Positions 27,327 to 39,639 of a DNA stretch of 64,000 nt are shown here, piece after piece (within the stretch, counting starts at the first letter, position 1; each line of letters opens with the position of its first letter). The notes beneath the pieces are model-generated. The model was not told where the DNA came from and ran no database searches. It saw only the letters and a program-made list of their open reading frames with translations. Made by a program: the position numbers and the translations under genes. This DNA is from Punica granatum (Eukaryota; Streptophyta; Magnoliopsida; Myrtales; Lythraceae): assembly GCF_007655135.1 (NCBI RefSeq), contig NC_045129.1:12896001-12960000 (forward strand), written 5' to 3'.

Positions 27327-30300
27327 ATGAGAACACCCTTCGCCTCCCTCCTCTGCCGCCTGCGCCATTGCCAGTCCCAAAGACCGCCCTCCTCCGTTTC
27401 CGTCCTCAACGATCACTCTTCCTCCCTCCTCAGCAGCTGCCGCAGCCTCTCTCATGTCTTCTCGCCTGATGATTCTTTGTTAGACTGTAGGAGTTTCTCC
27501 ACGCAGAGTTTTCGGAATTTTTCGTTGATTAATCCTCTCAAGAGGCCCCTTTTATCTGGCCTGCTTCCATGTTATGTTTCTGATCGCCATCGCCAGCAGC
27601 ATCAGTTATTATCTCATCGGGGTAGGCGTTCAGGATACGATTCTCGTGATAGCTGCTATGTTTGTGGTTTCGTTGATTCAGTGAAATGTTATTCTGCAGA
27701 TCTTCTCACCCGAGCTAAGCCGCTCAAGAAAATCGAGGTTAATGACAAGCACAGGTGCTGTTCCTTAGCTCGTTTTGTGCCCTGTGATGTTTGTCTGCTG
27801 TTACTTGGACATTATGAAATGCTATAAGATAGGACACAGTGCTGACATTGATTGGAATGGAATTAGTTTGATTCCGGGTTTCACATGGGTGGTGATAATG
27901 CAGTTATCCCCTTTTTTCGTGGTGAATTACTTTGAGCTATTCCCAGCGGCTCTGTACATATTATCCCCCTATAACCGTATATCTGAATTAGCTTTGTTTT
28001 AACCATGGAGGTGGTGCTTCCGTTGCAAATCTCTCTTTCTAGATGAAGTCATATTAGTCGTTGCTTATTCGGTATAACCGAATATCTGAATTAGCTTTGT
28101 TTTAACCATGGAGTTGGTGCTCCCATTACAAATCTCTCATTCTTGATGAAGTCGTATTAGTCGGTGCTCATTTGGATATATTTATGTCTTTCAGTCAGCG
28201 CGCGGTCACAACTGCACTGTGGTGCAACTTTCTCGTCTTTTCGCTTAAGTTCGGTGTTTGGGTTGCGACCTCTAGCCATGTCATGTTGGCTGAAGTTGTC
28301 CACTCGGTTGCAGACTTTGCCAATCAGGTATCTGAATTTTACAAGATTCTCCATCCTCAGTTCTTGGTTGAATCTAAATACAATTAGGTTATTGGCTTTT
28401 CCCGCAGTTTGATGTGAAATTGCCAATACAAATAGACTATTTCCTGTTGACATTGTAGGCGCTTCTTGCTTATGGTCTGAGCAGCTCAAGACGTGCACCA
28501 GACGCTATTCATCCGTAAGGTTTTATTGATTAGTATGGCCATCTTTTTTTATCAAAGCATCTTGCAGTATGTTGGATGTGAACATTGTTTTGATCTTCTG
28601 CAGGTATGGTTATTCTAAAGAGAGATTTGTTTGGTCTTTGATATCTGCTGTTGGTATCTTTTGTCTTGGATCCGGTGCTACAATTGTTCATGGCATTCAA
28701 AACTTAGGGGTTACACAGGTATTTTAATTCCTAAGTTTTGGCCTGTTCATCAGTAAATGGGACTTCCAATTCTTATTTTATGTGCTTTTTCAGACCCCAG
28801 AAAATATTCAGTATGCAGCTTTAGTGATTGGTGGTTCATTTATAATTGAAGGTATAATTTGCTGTTTTACCCCTTGGTTGATGTATTATTCACTCCATAT
28901 GTTTCTCTTCTGAATGATGCACTTAAAATCATACTTCTCTTGGTTATCCTTTCCCTCCAAAAAAACTGCTTTTGCTCAGGTGCTTCCCTTCTCGTTGCCA
29001 TACAAGCTGTGAAGAAAGGGGCAGCTGCAGAGGGAATGAAAGTAAGAGACTATGTCTGGCGTGGTCATGACCCCACATCGGTTGCTGTCATGACAGAGGT
29101 AACAGTGTGCCTGTTCCATTTCTTTGGTATAAGTGACTTTAATGCTACTGTAACCAGGGGAAAATAATAAACGTTGACGCAGATTGTTCATTTTGGCACA
29201 ACTGTGGAGTTATAAATTTGTGGCACTTAAAAAAAATGTTTCCTGGTCAATCAACTGACTTGAGAAACCTCCATCATTATTGTATCTTCCTAATTCTTAG
29301 TCACTTTGTGTCCCCGTCCTTTAGCTAAACAATCATAATTGTGCAGGATGGAGCAGCGGTGACTGGCCTTGTTATTGCGGCAGCATCGTTGGTTGCTGTA
29401 AACACCACAGGGAATGCAATCTATGATCCCATTGGTTCAATTATAGTTGGAAATTTGCTTGGAATGGTACGTAGTACATGTGACAGGCTTGTTGCACCCT
29501 GCGAATGAGTTTGGTTTGCAGTTATGTAGTTTAACAGATTAGATCCTGCTAGCTGAATGTGCGCCCAGAAAACAAGAGCGTTGCATTCTTTGGTTGTCCC
29601 TTTCTCATGGTTATATTGTTGGTTGTAAATGATGAGTCTATGCTTTTATCCTTTTCCATAGGTGGCTATATTTCTGATCCAGAGAAATCGGCATGCTTTG
29701 ATAGGGAGAGCAATGGATGAACATGATATGGAAAAGGTTCTTCAGTTTTTGAAAAATGACCCGGTATGATCCTTTTAAATAATATGTTTCAATTGTCACT
29801 TAAGTGCTACAAGACATACTTTATACAAGATACAAATTTGAGAAAAATTGGAATCATCCGCATATGGAAATTATTTCCTTAACATATCTTTTGTTTGGTA
29901 GGTTGTTGATTCTTTGTATGATTGTAAAAGTGAGGTGATTGGACCTGGATTTTTCAGATTCAAGGCAGAGATAGGTAATTTTCTCCCTTTCTGCTGTTCT
30001 TTTTATATACTTAAAGCGTCAATCTTGAATAATTTGTATGCATTTCATAGTTCTGTCCATCAAGGTTATTTGGTTTACTTTCATATTTGATTACTTATTT
30101 GTCATTTTTCTCTCTTATCATCAGAGTATATTCATTGCTGAATTAAACATGTATCATGTGTCCTTTCTGATCCATGCTCCTTCAAGTGAAATTTACTGTG
30201 TTGCTTTATTGATTTAGTGATAGCGGGAACTTTGATATGATGATATACTTTTTTTCCTGTTTCATCATCATGTGCTGGGGACTTTTTATACAAAATCATG

Positions 30301-31728
30301 TGATCTTCATATTGAAGGAAACTTTTGATATGCAATTGCCTACTGTGGACTGGATGAATATATAGTTCAAGAATTTTAATTTTGCCTTCATACGGAATAT
30401 CAATTTGGCCTCTGATGGTGGCTTCCTGCGTGCAACAGATTTTAATGGAGTGGTTGTGGTGCAAAACTACCTGCGCAGGACTGGTCGTGGCGAGTGGGCT
30501 AAACAGGTTAGGAATCTACTCACACCTCCTTCCAGAGTCCCCATCTCTGAGAAATTATCTGACTCTGGTTTTCCCTTGATCAGAACTATGTGCTAGTCCA
30601 GAATATGCTCAGCAATGCTGTTGCATGGGCAATTTACTACCTAGTACATTGCAAATGGAAGTTGAAATTACCATTCTTTTTTATTTCTTCTGGTTGACGC
30701 AACTCCTGTGTATGATTCATGCCGGTAAATGTTGATCCTTAACTGGGCCAATGGGGTAAGAAATTCCCTCCATTGGATACAAACCCTCCATTGGATACTA
30801 GAATTTTGGACTTGAACCGGATTTTGGTATCCCCAATAAACCAGTGTCTTGTAAAACCTGCATGGTGTTTCATCTAAATGAGACTAGATTTCCTATTTCT
30901 TGTCTTCTGTTCATTGTTCTTTTTCAAATATGAAGAAGATATAATAGCCTGACCAAGCTTTGTTTTATTTTTATTTCGTTTCGATTCCATTCCAGATTAT
31001 GTAAACCTTCCTGTTTTCAAACTAATCGAATAAGCATCTATAAAGAATAACGATGATTATGATATCTGAAGCTTGGAGGCAGGAAGATTTGAGAGCCCAG
31101 CCTATTTATTTACAATTTGCATTGGTGCTGACCACTGGGATGTTTTACATGCTTCTCGGTTTATACTTTTAGTTATATTCTTTCAGTAAGTTAAAAGTTA
31201 ACTAAGCAAAATAAACGAACAGCTATTAAATTGTTCGGTTTATGGGTCCTCCCATTCTTTCCAGTTTTTGGCACTCTTCTTTCTAGCTTCAACTGGTTGA
31301 ACAAGTGTTGGACTTGTTAGTGATACATTTTTGGCCTAATACTTTGGAGCATCGACCGTGCATTCAATATCTTCCTCTCTATCTACTTGATTGCAAATTA
31401 AAGTAGCGGTGATGACTATTACAGTTCCGTGAAGCTGCAAAAGAGAAGGATGACCATGCCCTGCTGAAAGTCATGTCAAACTATGGTAAGTTCTTATCGG
31501 ACTCTCTCTCGGGTTTGATCATTCTAGATGAATCATTTATTGATTTCACTAAAGCTCAGCCCACGATGTTGAGAGCTGATGAGGTCTGGTGGCAAAACTG
31601 CAGGAGAGGAAGTGGTGACAGCTCTAGGTAGCGAAGTTGATAGGTTAGAGAAGGAAATTCAGGAGCTTGTTCCTGGTATAAGGCATGTCGATATTGAGGC
31701 CCACAATCCGACTGATCTGACTTCATGA
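27327..31728 (+). CDS. MTPC4: Cation-efflux (CDF) metal transporter, MTPC4/SLC30A9 type
   Basis: Twelve exons join in phase: 27327-27754, 28195-28327, 28459-28514, 28604-28718, 28794-28851, 28980-29098, 29347-29466, 29662-29763, 29902-29974, 30439-30506, 31425-31485 and 31604-31728. They give 485 residues, close to Arabidopsis MTPC4. The first 140 residues are a Ser/Arg-rich extension that looks like an organelle-targeting region. The CDF domain follows with several membrane segments. Likely metal ligands are H179 and D183 in HSVADFANQ (second helix) and D304 and D330 in the later pair (DGAAV and YDPIGS). A cytosolic C-terminal domain ends RHVDIEAHNPTDLTS. The family exchanges Zn2+ (or other divalent metal) for protons; animal SLC30A9 is a mitochondrial zinc exporter. 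Substrate and compartment here are inferred. It is downstream of, and co-oriented with, the mannosidase gene. Confidence 0.93.
27971..28176 (+). repeat. Two-copy tandem repeat (103-bp period) in MTPC4 intron 1
   Basis: ATAACCGTATATCTGAATTAG at 27971 recurs as ATAACCGAATATCTGAATTAG at 28074, and the similarity (TTTTAACCATGGAG, then AAATCTCTC and GATGAAGTC) continues through both units. The second unit ends about 20 bp before the exon 2 acceptor. Confidence 0.85.
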
Positions 31729-32555
31729 TCGAAACTTCTCCCATTCATCCAATTCATGGGTCCACGAGGAGTTATACTGTATTCATCAAGAAGCCCTTTG
31801 GGATATAGCTTCTGTCCATCACCGGAAACCTGGGAATCTTCACTGTCTCCATGTCTTGGATTGGAGAAGACTGGTTAATCCTTGCAGCTTAACCCGAATT
31901 CCATCTTATTTTATATCATTCTTCCCCTTCATAAGCGACAGCCCACCAAGGGCTACATTTACTCGCTGGATCCGGATGAACTCGTGAAGTGTATGCACGT
32001 CATATTTACTTTTATACTAATCCCGTCAGCGCAAAGAGTTCGATCTTGAGTTTATCATTATGTAAATTGAATTTACTTAATATGTATGCTTTATAGAAGG
32101 TTTTATAGGGTAGTTAGCATCAGTTTTCATTATTTGCTTAGAATTTGTTTTTCTAGCATTGGAAATGGTGTCATATGTATGGTTGTAGAGTTGGATTAAT
32201 TTCCTCATCATGAAGATTGGGAAGGCCGCAGCTAAAAGCAAAGCAAAACCTATGGGTGACGCTGTGTAATTTTTAAGTTCTACCATTTGTTTGAGGTACC
32301 GGACAAAATCGAACCGAACGGATCAGATCAAAACCTTATTAATTGGGAAAAGAATGGGAATCCCGTTGGTGTTCGAGGCACGAGAGAAGATAGAAGGGAA
32401 GGAGCAGGAGCAGGGGCAGGTCCGATGTGCAACGATTACGGCTTTCCGATCATTGCATGCGGGATGAATGTGCAGTTCCGCTTCCTCTGCATCCCCATCT
32501 CCCACAGGACCAAGACCAACAAGCTCTATTAGCCTCCCTCAGCTTTCCCTCCTCA
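31729..32555. other. MTPC4 3' UTR and intergenic spacer
   Basis: This holds the MTPC4 3' UTR and about 500 bp of spacer. A plus-strand frame at 32287-32532 (81 codons, Gly/Ala-rich centre, Cys-containing tail ending HRTKTNKLY) has no recognised relative and no upstream promoter signal I can support. The segmental duplication begins at the right edge. Confidence 0.45.
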
Positions 32556-33237
32556 AGGAAACAAATCAAATCTCCTTTTTCTCTCCGATGAACAATAAAG
32601 CCGGTCAATTAGGATAAACTTGCGTCCCTAAAGGGCCATACAATTTGATGCACACAGTTAGAAAAAAACTGCTCTCTCCTCATTTTTAGTTGTCGGCTTA
32701 TGCCTTGCTAATGATTCGATTCCCCATGAGGAGAATGACTCGCACTGGAATCTCCATAGTCCCAGGAATGTCAAGTCAGGATTAAGATTGTCCGACGCAC
32801 AATGTGTAACGCTATGCATAACGTATGTATATTGGATTTATGAGGGTGCAATTATTGTTATTATTATTTTGCTTTTGTCACATTTAAATATCTACTATTT
32901 TATAAAGGTCTCAGTTAGCATTGGTTCATAAATATATAGAGATTTGTTGATTATATTCACCAAAGGAAAAAAACAGAAGAAAATGGATTTTCGCAAGTCC
33001 TGAAACTAAATGATGAAGTGCCTATGCTTTGTAAAAAAGATGACATAATAGCCAGACGGCAAACTTTAGTTCCAATTAACTAACAGAACCACAACAAATT
33101 CTGCAACATCATCAAAACTTATCTCAAGAAAGAGCCAAAATTGTACCCCAACTTTGAAAAGAACCATTCAGCTTCTCTAGTCCGAGACATAATACAACTC
33201 CAACCCCCGAAATAGAAAAAGAGAATAACGTAAGGCA

Positions 33238-34664
<1,427 letters not shown>

Positions 34665-34671
34665 CTCTTAC

Positions 34672-35191
34672 CTATAACAACATTCCCCGAGTTTCTACCC
34701 AATCATCAGACTATAGCACACAATCTCCCAAAACGAATAAACCATATGATTCAGTGCTGCCTAAGGCTCTAAGATAAAAAAACCCCAACAGCCAAACAAC
34801 AGATAACAGAGGGAACGAGCTTCAAATGCCAAGCTACTCAAGTGGCTGTAAAACCTATGGATTTTCAGGCATAAAAATCCCACTTTTCGATTTATTCCAT
34901 ACTGTATAAGCACAATAACAAATGAAAGACTCTTCTTTTCTTCCTTCCTGGGAATCTCTCATAAGCGAAAGGGTAAGTCAGTCAATCAAATGCCAATTGC
35001 GAATCAGAGACAACCTCCATGCGATTACGAATCAGCAATACCAGCCCCCACCCCCCAAAAAAACAAAAACAAAAAAATCCTAGCAGATAATTTCCAGTAC
35101 GTTGAAGGCACGGATCAGCAGATCAAGTGTACAGCTACTGAACTGAAAATGAGGATCAAAATCACATTGGACAGATGGAAAGTAAGCTTAC
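34672..35191 (-). other. 5' UTR intron of RPL7 copy A
   Basis: On the reverse strand the leader ends GGCGATCCCA at 35192 and is followed by GTAAGCTT. The acceptor TTGTTATAG lies 7 bases before the ATG. The same arrangement occurs in copy B (44025-44520). Leader introns are common in plant ribosomal protein genes. Confidence 0.7.
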
Positions 35192-35264
35192 TGGGATCGC
35201 CGGCGATCTCGGACTTTCCAATGAGCGGCGCTGGCAGGGTTTCACGGAAGAGAGTGAAAACGGA

Positions 35265-35432
35265 AGACGAGTAGGGTTTTTGAAGCTCCGGCTATATGCA
35301 TCTCCTTAACTCATCTACGGCTGTGATTTCTAGATAGCTCAAGGGGGATCTTGACCGTCGATTGGGTATCACCTTGGGCCAATCCATCATAAGTTTTTGG
35401 ACCATGGGCTCCGGAGACAAATATTGGGCCCA
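35265..35432 (-). promoter_or_regulatory. RPL7 copy A promoter: telo-box, TATA-like and site II motifs
   Basis: On the gene's strand there is an AAACCCTA telo-box (plus 35272-35279), a GCATATAG TATA-like element (about 35292-35299), and two site II cores, written TGGGCC on the plus strand at 35375-35380 and 35425-35430. Telo-box plus site II is the known signature of plant ribosomal protein promoters, linked to TCP factors and growth-dependent expression. All four motifs recur in copy B. Confidence 0.75.
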
Positions 35433-35783
35433 AAGCCAATAAAACAGGCTCAGTGTTAGCCCAGACAATTTAGCCCTTTGCCTAGTAAACTGGTCTGACA
35501 AATTTTTTGAGCTGAAAAACAAGAGGAAAATTATCCAGTCCCGGGTTGAAACCGTCCGGGATGGGATCAAATGAATATAGTCGACTCCAAATGCAGCACA
35601 ATCGACTAAAATTAAGGTGCAATTGATTATGTTACAGTTTGTCGTCGACTATGTTCATTTAGAATCCCTAACGGATCTAGCCAAGAACCGGATAAGCTCC
35701 CAAAACAAAAAGGGTCTCTATTGTTTTTGTGGTCAACCAAAAGAAAAAATTCTTTTATTTCTCAAATCTTTGAAAGTCCTTTA

Positions 35784-36015
35784 GGGTGCGTTTAGATTTA
35801 GAGTTAAAGTAATTTTGATTTTGATTTTGATTTTGATTGTGGAAAAGGACAAATGAGATGTGATTATAAATTTGACTTGGGAAAAGTATATTTTCGTTGT
35901 GTAGTGTGTTGAGTTAAAGTTAACGTTAAAATTTTTCACTTGGAAAATGTGTGTTTTTATTGTGTAATGTGTTGAGTTAAAGTTAAAGTTTTTTGTTCCT
36001 AAATTCAAACAGGGC
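35784..36015. mobile_element. MITE family A, copy 2
   Basis: This has the same ends and body as the 13833 element: GGGTGCGTTTAGATTTAGAG at the left, and AAATTCAAACAGGGCC at the right as its inverted partner. The central GATTGTGGAAAAGGACAAAT and two GTGTTGAGTTAAAGTTAA motifs are kept. TTA precedes it and TAA follows. It is absent at the matching site of duplication copy B. Confidence 0.75.
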
Positions 36016-37139
36016 CTAACTGCTTATGTTTACATTTCCATTTTTCATATTATAACTTTGCATGTCTCATGCTTAATTCTATTGTTTTCTTCATTTTCCT
36101 CATGTACTTCTCCTTGCCTATCTACTTTTAGGCTTTCATTAATATTTTTTTATTTAATTTGATGACTTAATTGTCCACAAATTAAAAGTGGCTACTTGGA
36201 TGATATATCATCAATTTTCTAACTTCCCCTTGAATTGAATGAAGCTTAGTCAAACCAATAATTAAAAAAAATACGATCTAATGAAAACTGAATTTTTTGT
36301 TCTAATTTGACAAAATGTTCACAAATAGTTAAAGTTGAAGAAGATAAACTATTGCTGATCAATACAAGGAGACCCAAAATAAAATCTATTAAACACAGGA
36401 GAGTGAACAAATGTGTAACAACAATTTAAAAAAGGAAAACCATATCACGATATTATTGTCATAATCGTTTTTCTAAAACGTCTGAGAAAATGTTTTAGTT
36501 GATAATAGTTTTTATTTTTATTTTTTTAACTTTTCTAAACTATTTAGTTAAATCTAGTAAAAAGAAAAAGGTAAATTTTAACACAATACAGTAACTTGTG
36601 TATCATGATAGTATGCTAGTTTTTTTAGTCCCTTTAATATGAAAAAATTATTTATATGCACAGATCTTTCAATCGCATCATTTATTTACCGGGTCGAATC
36701 CAAAATTCAACAAATTTGAAAGTTCGTTGACGTGTCCAAATAGCATTCGTCATGTGTCTGAAGAGGTCAACTGGCCACCACCATCCAGACGAACCTCGTC
36801 GGCAACCTTTGGTCTTCCATCTTGTTTGTCTTCTTTTTTTTTTTTCCTTTTTAATCTTTTTGTTTAATGTTAATTAAAAATTTTCAAAATTTATTTATTT
36901 TTTTAATTATTTAAAAATGCCACATCAGCTCCATAAAGGGAAAAAGGTAATGTTAGGACAAAAGTAGTAAAAGAGCGAAATGTTGAAAATAGGAATAGCA
37001 AAAAAAAAAAAATTTAAGACGAAATTGACAAAAAAAATATAAAGGTTGAAGATCAAAAGTCTTTTTTCCATTAATAAAACATGTTAGTTTCAGCTAGAAA
37101 CAATAGTCCCACAGGGAAGTTTCAGAAGAAATTATAGAA
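36016..37139. other. AT-rich spacer inside duplication copy A
   Basis: About 1.1 kb of AT-rich DNA, matched with substitutions by about 45190-46230 in copy B. No gene is recognised. A GC-richer patch at 36690-36830 is also shared by both copies. Confidence 0.6.
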
Positions 37140-38016
37140 TATTTTGTTCTTTGCAGCGATTTGGTCTATCTAGTTAGCAAAAATGAGACAATCTTCGAGA
37201 GCAAAGTCTTTTCTCTTTATGATTTGATTGAAGTCATATTCCTTCATTTGTCAATTTAGATGAAGGCAATACATGAAGGCTTTGCATACTGTGCATTGGA
37301 TTTATTTCACTCTTTTAATAGTATTCGTAAATGGACAAATCCGAGAAGATCCGGACCAGCAATCTCTTGGCCAGTTCCTCCTTTGGGGTGGCTGAAATGG
37401 AACACAGATGGCTCTTCACTAGGGAAGCCAGCACGCTTAGGAAATGGAGGTGTTCTTCGCAATTCAACTGGGAACTTGATCTGCCTCTTTGCTTCTCCAT
37501 TCGGTATCATTGAATCCAATCTTGTTGAGTTACTTGCAATAAGGAAAGCTCTCCAACTGACTAATTTAGCTTCTTTTGGTTCTTCTCTTATTATTGAATC
37601 TGATTCATTGAATGTGATTGGTTGAATGAAAAAGAGCATTGGCTTTCATTGGAAATACAAGGAAATTTTCATAGATATCCATCTCTTTGCTTTGCACTTT
37701 AGCTCCATCAGGTACCAATACTCTTCCAGGAAGAAAATTCAAACGCTAATTGGCTTACTAAATTAGCGAGCAACAGAGAAGCCAATAATTCATAGCTTGG
37801 ATGTAATTTCTTCTTTCTTTGTCTTTCCACTTTCTATTTTGTTATACCTTTCTTCATGTGAGGTTTCCTTCTTTCCTCCTCTTTTGTAATCTCATAAGAA
37901 CCCTTGATCACCATGTGGCTATTGTTTCTTCCCTTGATTCGCTATTGTATTGACTCTACATGACTTTTGTAGCCATATTTTACTAATGATAAGCCCGGTT
38001 TTATCAAGAAAAAAAA
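37140..38016 (+). pseudogene. LINE-type RNase H domain fragment, copy A
   Basis: The frame from 37260 contains VPPLGWLKWNTDGSS, GNGGVLRNSTGNLI, LVELLAIRKALQL and LIIESDSLNVIG, the signature of the plant non-LTR retrotransposon RNase H (RVT_3) domain. It carries the first Asp in NTDG, the Glu in VELLA and the Asp in ESD. A stop follows at 37623-37625; in another frame the downstream sequence resumes a LINE-like tail (QEENSNANWLTKLAS). No reverse transcriptase is present. The tail runs to TTTTATCAAGAAAAAAAA at about 38016. It is a dead 3' fragment of a LINE, duplicated together with RPL7. Confidence 0.8.
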
Positions 38017-38019
38017 TTC

Positions 38020-39010
38020 ATGTCCATTAAGCCACATATTAATACTTTCGGTCTCGTCTAAATAGATATGTAGACTATACTAAGCATGTAATTCAAAAAA
38101 AAATATTAATGTTAATTATATATATATATATATATACTCATATCACATTGCTCATTTTAGCACTAAAAAGGGAAAAAGAGATATAAGCTAAGCCAGTTAA
38201 TTCATTCAGTGTTTTTTTTTTTTTTTTTTTGCATGTAAGCAAATAATCGAAGAGTAGACATGGAACCAAAATATAGGTGGTCTTTGGAGTAAAGTGGGCC
38301 TCATATCCATAAGGAGTTCTTGCAACTTCACTGGGAAACTCAGATTCATTTATAGATCTATACTAATCTATGCATATTGGAAATTAGAGATTTCTATAAC
38401 ATTATTTACTCGAGACCCAACCATCTCGAGGAGAACTAGGTCTCTTAGGAAGAAAGGGTTTATGGGGTTTTGACTTGAACTTGGTTGGGTCCAAAAAATT
38501 GAAATGAAAAAAAAAAGAGAGTAAAGGTCCTATTATTCTGAAGATGTATATCAAGTCTGCCATCTTTCCAGGGAATAGGTCTTGGATAAACTCGACCAGC
38601 GGTGCCGGAAGCTTAGTCCACGGTTTGTTGAACTAATCATAATAAAAGATGCAAATTGGGGTACTATTGTTAGATTAAGTTAAGTTGTCATGAGGTGCTC
38701 TACTTGCCCAAGGGGATGGCTAAAGCTCATAATTCAGATATTGATTCCGGATCCATGGAGTCAATATGAGAGTCGAGGAAGCATATTGTCTTCGAAGACC
38801 CGAAATCGTTATTTAAATAGTAAGCTTGAGTAACTCCCTTAGGCAACAAAACATCTTATGACAACTTAATAATGTATGAAATAATAGTACTCTTGATTGT
38901 ATCTTTTAATGCGACCAGTTCAACAAACAATGGATTGACCTCCCAACATGTAGGTCGAGCTTATCTAGGACCTTTTTCCTGGGAAAGATGGCAGACCTGA
39001 TATAAATCGG
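38020..39010. repeat. Foldback repeat family, unit 1
   Basis: A roughly 1-kb unit is shared with 55320-56280 and, more loosely, with 53740-54862. The first half includes TCATGTCCATTAAGCCACAT and GGCCTCATATCCATAAGGAG. The second half is an imperfect long inverted repeat: arms at about 38545-38750 and 38800-39006, around a roughly 50-nt loop centred near 38775. Example pairings are AGTCTGCCATCTTTCC with GGGAAAGATGGCAGACC, and TTAAGTTGTCATGAGGTG with its partner at 38868-38884. It could form a hairpin of about 200 bp if transcribed. No transposase or clear terminal repeats were found. Confidence 0.7.
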
Positions 39011-39639
39011 ACATTTGTGCTTGATTTTGCTAGCATGATTACTTAAAATAAAAAACACATATTGTTGATTGAAAAATGAAAAATTAATGCTGGGACCAGA
39101 ACTGTAAAAAAGTAAAAAATTTAGGATTAGAAGATAAATGGAAACATAATCTAGTTTTGATATCTTGTAAAATATCCATTAGGCTTATAAGCGATTGGAT
39201 TCATTTTCAATCCAAAAGTTCGAGCTAATAGGTTGTGGTACTCAGTCTCAGATAAACCCATGGTTTTCTATTCCATTTTTCCATGTGGGACATAACATCT
39301 CTCAAAAAAATAACTAGGGGAAATTATTATTAAAAAATTAGTTGTAATAATGGTTAAAAAATACGTGAAATAATTTATTATAAAATTGGAGAAAATAACA
39401 AAAAAAAAGTAATGAAAATTTTGGAGAATTTAGTATTAAAATTAATTGTAATAATAGTTATGAAGAAATATATGAGAGAATTTATTATTGAGTTGAAGAA
39501 AAAGATTAAAAAAATAATGATCTTATTGTTGAAATGAGATAAGAACAAAGATTATGTAACCAAACAAATATTATTATATTAGAAGTTTCTTTGATAAGTG
39601 ATAAGATTGGAACTCTCAAGCTCAACTTCATTACCATGA
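39011..39639. other. AT-rich repeat debris
   Basis: An LTR-like fragment at about 39180-39305 (with TTCCATGTGGGACATAAC on the plus strand, inverted relative to typical plant LTRs) is followed by 39320-39570, which resembles MITE family B (repeated TTAGTTGTAATAATGGTTA-like segments). No gene. Confidence 0.4.

Noticed and set aside
39180..39305. Separate solo LTR
   Set aside because: It has an LTR-like TGTGGGAC motif but no clear TG...CA ends. Kept only as debris in the interval note.
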